The position numbers and the translations under genes are program-made. 11,460 nucleotides of DNA, taken from assembly GCF_938045205.1 (NCBI RefSeq), contig NZ_CALIMY010000012.1, positions 1-11,460 on the forward strand, written 5' to 3'. The notes below the pieces were generated by a model. That model worked only from the letters and a program-made list of their open reading frames with translations, ran no database searches and was not told where the DNA came from. Shown one piece after another: positions 7,097 through 11,460 of this stretch (position 1 is its first letter; every line of letters begins with the position of its first letter). Source of the DNA: an uncultured Campylobacter sp. (lineage in GTDB: Bacteria; Campylobacterota; Campylobacteria; Campylobacterales; Campylobacteraceae).

Positions 7097-7327
7097 TCAT
7101 TTGCCGTCCGGGCCCAGGCCGTGCAGTATGTATCCAAACTCCGCGCCGCCTACGAGGATGATTTGGTTGTTCGCGTTGCAAAGCGAGGCTACTTTGCTTA
7201 CTTTCTCCGGTAGCTCGACGACGTTTCCGCGCATATCTTTAACCGTCCTCGGCTCGCCCGCGGCGGCGTTTAGACAAAACGCTAGAAACAAAGCGGCGAC
7301 GAGCGCAAAATTTTTCCTTACGAACAT
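7097..7327 (-). pseudogene. Internally deleted metal/siderophore ABC binding-protein gene
   Basis: A 76-residue remnant of a periplasmic binding protein paralogous to the one at 8457-9476. Residues 1-24 form a signal peptide. Residues 25-61 match the start of the intact paralogue (RTVKDMRG against RTIKDMDG, NNQI, GGA). Residues 62-76 match its last 15 residues with 13 identities (AEFGYIL, GL, PDGK). Everything between, both lobes of the binding domain, is missing. Measured on the intact paralogue the gap is 804 bp, exactly 268 codons, so the frame is kept. The bases GCGGA occur at the junction and at both corresponding sites in the paralogue. The ribosome site AAGGAG (7333-7338) and a TATAAA (7351-7356) are still present, so a short exported peptide could be made, but it cannot bind substrate as the family does. 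Confidence 0.85.
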
Positions 7328-7398
7328 ACTCTCTCCTTAGTGCCAAAAATTTTATAAAACGTCTAGAGCTGCAGCATGCCCTAGGTTTTACCCTCCCC

Positions 7399-7951
7399 TT
7401 AGAAAAACAAAAAATATCGCGGCGTCTTGCGTTTATACTCCAAATACTCCTGTCCGTAGGCTTGCTCGCAGTAACGCTCCTCACCGAGGACCACGAGATG
7501 GTTGTATATGGCAAAGGGCACTATCGCTATGAGTAGCCACAGCGACGCCGAAGCGCGCCATGCCGAGGAAATAAAAGAAATACATCGGATTGCGCGATAG
7601 GCGGTAGATGCCGCTTTGTGCGGCTCTGTCCGCAGGGGCCGCCGCATAGTCGTAAAACGCCTTGATGAAGCCCGCAAAAGCCGCTATGTAGATCACCGCT
7701 CCGATCCAAAACCACGCGCTGCCCGTCTTAAGCGGCACAAATACTGATAAAATAAGCAGCGCTACTTGCAGCAGCGAGCTTATGATCGCATTTTGCTTGT
7801 CCGCGAGCGTGTACCACGAGGTATCGGTGGCGCGTTTGCCGACCTCCTTGTAGATAAACATATACGCGAACTGTATCAGCACCATCGCAAATGAGGGTAT
7901 CCAAGCACCCGCTAGAGCAGGCTTAAGCGTCGTAAAAAATGAAATTTCCAT
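7399..7951 (-). pseudogene. Frameshifted ICMT/PEMT-type membrane methyltransferase
   Basis: Two overlapping frames together make one isoprenylcysteine carboxyl methyltransferase-like protein, a small integral membrane family with a SAM-dependent methyltransferase fold. The first frame (from the ATG at 7951) has hydrophobic helices at about 15-34, 54-74 and 80-98 and the family motif YRLSRNPMYF at 116-125. It then runs off into PSRGPR and stops at 7481. The second frame supplies the expected end: a hydrophobic helix (LWLLIAIVPFAIYNH), then the EERYCE and EYLEYKRKTPRYF stretches typical of the C-terminus, with TAA at 7399-7401. The change of frame lies at about 7535-7560. The total, 553 bp, is one base over a whole number of codons, consistent with a single insertion. 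The start has AAGGAAG nearby. Biological decay or a sequencing error are both possible. Confidence 0.8.
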
Positions 7952-8456
7952 GACCGCTTCCTTTGCTTTAAATTTTATCTTGCAGCTTTATTTTGCCCTT
8001 GTTTGCTTGTCGTTGCTTTGTCCTTTTTCACCCGCCGCGGGTTTAAATTTTACTCCGTCTTTAGCTACATATTCGGGCGCACTGCTTGCTCGGCACGCCG
8101 CGCGTTAAGGATACCGTTTTAGTTGGGACAATGTGGCAGCGACGCCGTCATTTAGGTATCGACGCGCCGAGCAACGATGGGATCTGCGCTTTATGTGGAC
8201 GGCATCCGTATTTCAACGCGCCAAAATGCGAGATAGCGGCGCTTGTTTTGACGATACGACGCCCGCTCGCCCATATGACTAGACGATTTGTCTATCCGGT
8301 GTCGAGATAGGACGGGCGGTCTGCTCGGCGCCGATGTATCCGCCGCACGATGAAATATTCTGTGCCGATGTATCCGCCGCCTACTACACGATGAGCGTTC
8401 GGCACAGATGCAGCCTGCTAGGTGTAGCGCTGATGCCGTTGCTTCGGCGCCGCGCC
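7952..8456. other. Intergenic region without a supported gene
   Basis: About 500 bases between the methyltransferase remnant and the binding-protein gene. A minus-strand frame is open for 38 codons (8104 down to the TAA at 7988-7990). It ends in a lysine-rich stretch (PEYVAKDGVKFKPAAGEKGQ) that resembles a protein C-terminus but has no start codon, with a stop just upstream. Plus-strand 8086-8310 is open but has no ribosome site or recognisable similarity. A 17-bp direct repeat lies at 8330-8380. Nothing here is a firm gene. Confidence 0.5.
8330..8380. repeat. Short direct repeat, 17-bp units
   Basis: GCCGATGTATCCGCCGC occurs exactly at 8330-8346 and again at 8364-8380, 34 bp apart. The word ACGATGA follows both, directly after the first and after a 7-bp CTACTAC insert after the second. 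It looks like a local tandem duplication that has since diverged. Confidence 0.75.
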
Positions 8457-9476
8457 TTATTTACCATCCGGGTTAAGTCCTTTTAAAATATAGCCAAATT
8501 CCGCGTCACTTAGCTCGTAATTCATAAATTTTTTATAAAACGCCTTAGTTTCGGCCTTTATGTCGATGTCGGCAAAAAGCTCCGGCTGAATAGTTTTAGC
8601 CGCCCATAAAATTTGAAGTACCGTATCCGCGCCGTATCGATCCCAGTTGAAAACTCCGCGCGGATTGCCGTAAACGCGTCCGTTTTTGACCGCATCCGTG
8701 CCGCTGTAAACCGGGCTTGATTTGATCTTCTCTACCGCATCTTCGTTTTGATCGCCGCCCACGATTATGATCTGCGGGTTGCTCGCGATGATCTCCTCGG
8801 CGGTGATAGTTTTCATCGGGCCTTTCGTGGCGGTGATCGCATTCGTTCCGCCGGCTAGCTCTATCCATGAGTCGATCAGTGTGCCCTTGCCGTCGATCTT
8901 TAAAAGATCGCTTCCGCCTACGATGTGAAGGACGCGCGGACGCTTATCGGGGCTTAAATTTGCGGTGCGGCCGCTAACCAAAGCGATATTTTTGTCTAAA
9001 TTTGCGATCAGATCCTTCGCTCTTTGCGGTGCGTCGCCGCCTAGCATATCGCCGCACATCCTGATGCTACGCCTCATCTGCTCGTAATCGCTAAAGCTCG
9101 CCTTTAAAACAGTAAAGCCCTGCTTAGCTAAATTTTCGCCCGCCAGTGCGGTTGAGATGATGACTACGTCAGGGTTACGGCTCATCAGCTCCTCTAAATT
9201 TACGTCGTTATTTTTTAGCAGCACGGGGATCTGCGCCAGGCGCGGATAAATTTTAAGAAACCATGCGTTTTTGCTGATATTATCGGTGGTGGCGACGATC
9301 TTGTCCGCTCCGCCCAGAGCCAGTAAAATTTGATTGTTCGAGTGCCAGAGTGCTGCGATGCGCTCAACTTTTGCGGGGATTTTGACCTCAGCTCCGTCCA
9401 TATCCTTGATAGTTCTAAGCTCTGCCGCGCTCGCAAAAAGCGCACCCGCTAAAAGCAGCAGTAAAAATTTTTTCAT
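8457..9476 (-). CDS. Periplasmic iron/metal-complex ABC transporter substrate-binding protein (PF01497-type)
   Basis: A 339-residue exported binding protein of the siderophore/heme/vitamin B12-type family (two lobes joined by a rigid helix). Signal peptide 1-18 is followed by RTIKDMDGAEVKIP, the usual start of this family, then RIAALWHSNNQILLALGG and DKIVAT. The Asn-Pro-Asp-Val-Val stretch, the lobe-2 IVGG / GTLIDSWIELAGG region and VFNWDRYGAD near the C-terminus are typical. The closest remembered relatives are CeuE-like proteins of Helicobacter and Campylobacter. The ligand is not readable. The start at 9476 is preferred over an in-frame ATG at 9569 because AGGAG (9482-9486) lies 5 nt before it and the signal peptide begins there. 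No permease or ATPase gene is adjacent. It has a deleted paralogue at 7097-7327. Confidence 0.9.
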   Translation of the reverse strand: MKKFLLLLLAGALFASAAELRTIKDMDGAEVKIPAKVERIAALWHSNNQILLALGGADKIVATTDNISKNAWFLKIYPRLAQIPVLLKNNDVNLEELMSRNPDVVIISTALAGENLAKQGFTVLKASFSDYEQMRRSIRMCGDMLGGDAPQRAKDLIANLDKNIALVSGRTANLSPDKRPRVLHIVGGSDLLKIDGKGTLIDSWIELAGGTNAITATKGPMKTITAEEIIASNPQIIIVGGDQNEDAVEKIKSSPVYSGTDAVKNGRVYGNPRGVFNWDRYGADTVLQILWAAKTIQPELFADIDIKAETKAFYKKFMNYELSDAEFGYILKGLNPDGK

Positions 9477-9498
9477 TTTTTCTCCTAAAAGGTATTGA

Positions 9499-9504
9499 AA
9501 TATA
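9499..9504 (-). promoter_or_regulatory. Possible -10 box for the metal-complex binding-protein gene
   Basis: TATATT on the minus strand, 22 nt upstream of the ATG at 9476. No clear -35 is seen, and I could not recognise a convincing Fur box in 9477-9635, although iron control would be expected for this family. Confidence 0.3.
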
Positions 9505-9595
9505 CGCCGAGATATTACAAAAAACCTCATTAAAATTCCGTAAATTTTAACTGCCGCCGCCGCGATCATTTATTATTTTTCAAAGTAAATTTTTA

Positions 9596-9601
9596 TATAA
9601 T
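9596..9601 (+). promoter_or_regulatory. -10 box (TATAAT) for the flotillin gene
   Basis: A perfect TATAAT in TTTTTATATAATCC, 34 nt upstream of the ATG at 9636, with T-rich DNA upstream (9570-9594) as usual for sigma-70 promoters of this group. The ribosome site AAAGGAG is at 9624-9630. Confidence 0.55.
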
Positions 9602-9635
9602 CCATTTTAAATTTAGCATTTTTAAAGGAGAGAAA

Positions 9636-11060
9636 ATGGGTGAAATTTTATATTTGATAGGCGCCGCCGTTGGGGTTTTAATCGCGCTTTTTATCATCGT
9701 GCCTCTGTTTTTTAGGCGCGTAGTGGAGACGAACGAAGTGCATATCGTCCAAAGCGCGCGCAAGACGACGAGTTACGGCAAAGATACCGGCAACGGCAAC
9801 AGCTACTATGAATTCCCGAGTTGGGTGCCGGCGCTGGGCGTTACGAAGATCGTTTTGCCGGTCTCGGTCTTTAGCATCAAGATCGAGGATTACGAGGCGT
9901 ATGATCTGGGCAGGCTTCCTTTCGTAGTCGATATCACGGCGTTTTTTAGGATCGTGGATTCAAATTTAGCCGCCCAGCGCGTCAATAATTTTCAAGATTT
10001 GAATAACCAGCTTACCAATATCATTCAAGGCTCGATCCGCTCGATCCTCTCAAGCCGCGTGCTTGAGGACATCTTGCAGATCCGCTCTGAGCTAGGAGAT
10101 GATTTTACCAAGGCGGTAAAGACGCAGCTTGAAAACTGGGGTATCGAGCCCGTCAAAAACATCGAGCTGATGGATATCCGCGATAGCAGCGGCAGCAAGG
10201 TTATCTTTAACATCATGGAGAAGAAAAAATCCCAGATCGAAAAGGAAAGCCGCGTCGAGGTCGCAAACAACACTAAGCTCGCTCAAATTGCCGAGATCGA
10301 AGCCGCGCAGGCAACCGAAGTGCGCCAGCAGGAAGCCAATAAGATGGTGGGCCTTAAGACCGTCGAAAATGAGCGCGAAGTCGCGATCTCAAAAGAGCAG
10401 GCCGAGCAGCTCATCAAGGATCAGCAAAAGATCACACAGGAAAAGGCGATGGAGGTCGTGCGAGTAAACGACGTCAAGCAGGCCGAGATCAAAAAGCAAG
10501 TGGAGATCGTAAAAGCCGAGCAGGAGCAGCGCAAGATCGAAATCGACGCCGAAGCGCGCAAAAACGCCAAAATCCGCGACGCAGAAGCGATCAAGGAAAA
10601 TCAAATTTTAGTAGCGCAGGGTGATAAAGAGAAGCAGTTTCTCGCCGCCGCGGCGCTTTTGGAGATGAAGGACAAAGAAGCGCAGGGTACGCTAAAGATA
10701 GGCTCTGCAGAGGCCGAGGCGCTTAGGCTAAAGGAGCTCGCGCCCGTAAACGCACAGATCGAGCTGGCGCGCGAGATCGGCGAAAATCAGGGATACCAGA
10801 CCTATCTCATTTCGATCAAACAGATCGAAGCGAACCGCGACATCGGCCTAGAGCAGGCCAAGGCGCTAAGCGCGGCGGATCTTAAGATCATCGCGAACGA
10901 AGGCAGCGTGGGCGAGGGGATGAGTAAATTCGGCGAAATTTTAAGCGCCAAGGGCGGCACGCAGCTAGCCGCGATGCTTGAAGCGCTAAATCAAAGCGAG
11001 GTCGGCAAAAAGGTGCTGGATAAAATTTCAGGCGCTAAGGGTGAGGATAAATCCGAGTAA
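9636..11060 (+). CDS. Flotillin-like SPFH-domain membrane protein
   Basis: A 474-residue member of the flotillin/YqiK branch of the SPFH family. These form membrane-attached oligomeric scaffolds linked to membrane order and protein assembly; the substrate here is unknown. One N-terminal helix (about 5-26) with RR after it anchors the protein. The SPFH domain spans about 28-200 (VVDITAFFRI at 97-106, NIIQGSIRSILSS at 128-140, LENWGIEPVKNIELMDI at 165-181). A long charged coiled coil follows at about 200-345, rich in Glu, Lys, Ala and Gln. The flotillin C-terminal part (about 350-474) has EAEALRLKELAP at 359-370. The length matches the family. The start ATG has AAAGGAG 5 nt upstream. NfeD, the usual flotillin partner, is not in the following 400 bases. 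It is divergent from the binding-protein gene and is probably monocistronic. Confidence 0.92.
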   Translation: MGEILYLIGAAVGVLIALFIIVPLFFRRVVETNEVHIVQSARKTTSYGKDTGNGNSYYEFPSWVPALGVTKIVLPVSVFSIKIEDYEAYDLGRLPFVVDITAFFRIVDSNLAAQRVNNFQDLNNQLTNIIQGSIRSILSSRVLEDILQIRSELGDDFTKAVKTQLENWGIEPVKNIELMDIRDSSGSKVIFNIMEKKKSQIEKESRVEVANNTKLAQIAEIEAAQATEVRQQEANKMVGLKTVENEREVAISKEQAEQLIKDQQKITQEKAMEVVRVNDVKQAEIKKQVEIVKAEQEQRKIEIDAEARKNAKIRDAEAIKENQILVAQGDKEKQFLAAAALLEMKDKEAQGTLKIGSAEAEALRLKELAPVNAQIELAREIGENQGYQTYLISIKQIEANRDIGLEQAKALSAADLKIIANEGSVGEGMSKFGEILSAKGGTQLAAMLEALNQSEVGKKVLDKISGAKGEDKSE

Positions 11061-11084
11061 TATTCGCACTGAGTAATTTTCGCA
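11055..11084. repeat. Direct repeat across the flotillin stop codon
   Basis: GAGTAATATTCGCA (11055-11068) and GAGTAATTTTCGCA (11071-11084) differ at one base, with a 16-bp period. The first copy contains the final Glu codon and the TAA stop of the flotillin gene. A small slippage-type duplication. Confidence 0.7.
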
Positions 11085-11140
11085 ACATCTTGGGCGAGTA
11101 AAATTTAAATTTATACGCTAGCGACACCGCGCGGGCGAGC

Positions 11141-11242
11141 AAATTTGAGCGGCCTGCTCGTCCATGTGGTTTGCCGCCTGCTCGCGTCGGATAAAATTTG
11201 AGCGGTCTGCCCGCCCGAATGGTTTTCTTGTCCGCATCGGAT
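11141..11242. repeat. Two-copy degenerate tandem repeat, about 50-53 bp
   Basis: Copy 1 (11141-11193) and copy 2 (11194-11242) both begin AAATTTGAGCGG, continue with CTGC and a CG-rich stretch, then TGGTTT, and end GTCGGAT or CATCGGAT. The second is about 3 bp shorter. Each junction carries an AAAATTT word. Confidence 0.65.
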
Positions 11243-11391
11243 AAAATTTAAGATGCTAGCGGAATTTTAAAGATTGCGAAATTTCAAATTTCGCTGGAAT
11301 TTAAAACGTCGTGAAATTTTAAAATGTCACGTAATTTTAAATATCGCGGAATTTAAATGCCTCGAAATTTTAAATGCTAGTAAAATTTTAA
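11240..11391. repeat. Degenerate tandem array of AATTTTAAA words with 17-18-bp period
   Basis: About nine consecutive units start near 11240, 11259, 11276, 11293, 11311, 11329, 11346, 11364 and 11381. Each contains GAAATTTTAAA or a close variant followed by a 4-7-bp variable part, often TGTC, CGTC, TGCTA or TATC. Spacings are 19, 17, 17, 18, 18, 17, 18 and 17 bp. The A/T core is conserved and the linker varies. It is not a CRISPR array: units are far too short and the spacer parts are only a few bases. Confidence 0.75.
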
Positions 11392-11460
11392 GCCTCCCAT
11401 GCGTAGCGTTTGAAAGCGGCGCAGTATCGCAAGATATCCGCAGGATGCTGAAACTGCGCG

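Larger units (their letters stand above)
11061..11460. other. Intergenic repeat-rich region at the right end
   Basis: No reading frame with coding character on either strand. It holds a 16-bp duplication at the gene end, two 50-53-bp tandem units, and then an array of AATTTTAAA words at 17-18-bp spacing. The last 60 bases (11400-11460) are GC-richer and may begin the flank of another gene, but nothing can be called. Confidence 0.6.

Noticed and set aside
8086..8310. Plus-strand 74-codon frame with a Cys-x-x-Cys motif (CALCGRH)
   Set aside because: A single CxxC in a short frame without a ribosome site, in a degraded region, is not enough for a zinc protein.
9477..9569. N-terminal extension of the metal-complex binding protein to an ATG at 9569
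   Set aside because: The extension would put 31 residues before a perfect signal peptide. The ATG at 9476 has its own AGGAG site at 5 nt.
10025..10604. Minus-strand frames within the flotillin coiled-coil region
   Set aside because: They are Leu/Phe/Asp-rich antisense artefacts of the Glu/Lys/Gln-rich coiled coil.
11240..11391. CRISPR array
   Set aside because: The period is 17-18 bp, with a degenerate A/T core and linkers of only a few bases. There are no true spacers or cas genes.

Overview
The window looks like chromosomal DNA of an epsilonproteobacterium, most likely a higher-GC Campylobacter of the C. gracilis / rectus / showae / curvus kind. This is inference. The coding regions are fairly GC-rich, while the gaps are full of AAATTTTAA-type words. 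Ribosome sites are strong AAGGAG-like sequences, -10 boxes are TATAAT-like without an obvious -35, and the gene content is Campylobacter-like: a PEB1-type amino-acid binding protein, an SH3/NlpC-P60 lipoprotein, a PIF1-type helicase and a flotillin.

Layout. 86-895 (-) encodes a periplasmic amino-acid ABC binding protein. 896-1307 is an AT-rich gap. 1308-1811 (-), a two-helix membrane protein of unknown function, and 1895-2773 (+), a fold-type IV (D-amino-acid-like) aminotransferase, share a short divergent promoter region. The aminotransferase converges on a two-gene minus-strand operon: a PIF1/RecD-like helicase (3794-5131) followed by a DUF3137 membrane protein (2820-3785), whose ribosome site overlaps the helicase stop codon. 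A divergent 56-bp gap with a palindrome over a TATAAT box separates the helicase from a lipoprotein cell-wall hydrolase (5188-6549, +). Both of these divergent genes begin with TTG.

6550-8456 is a degraded stretch. It holds an internally deleted paralogue of a metal-complex binding protein (7097-7327), a frameshifted ICMT-type membrane methyltransferase (7399-7951), short start-less reading frames and hairpins. The intact paralogue of the deleted gene follows (8457-9476, -). It is divergent from a flotillin/SPFH protein (9636-11060, +). The last 400 bases have no gene and hold two families of degenerate tandem repeats.

There is no clear single new system here. The best leads are the in-frame 268-codon deletion with microhomology in the binding-protein paralogue, the 17-18-bp array of AATTTTAAA words at the right end, the altered carboxylate-binding residues of the aminotransferase, and the coupling of a DUF3137 membrane protein to a PIF1-type helicase. 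All intact proteins here, apart from the helicase and the aminotransferase, are predicted to be membrane-bound or exported.
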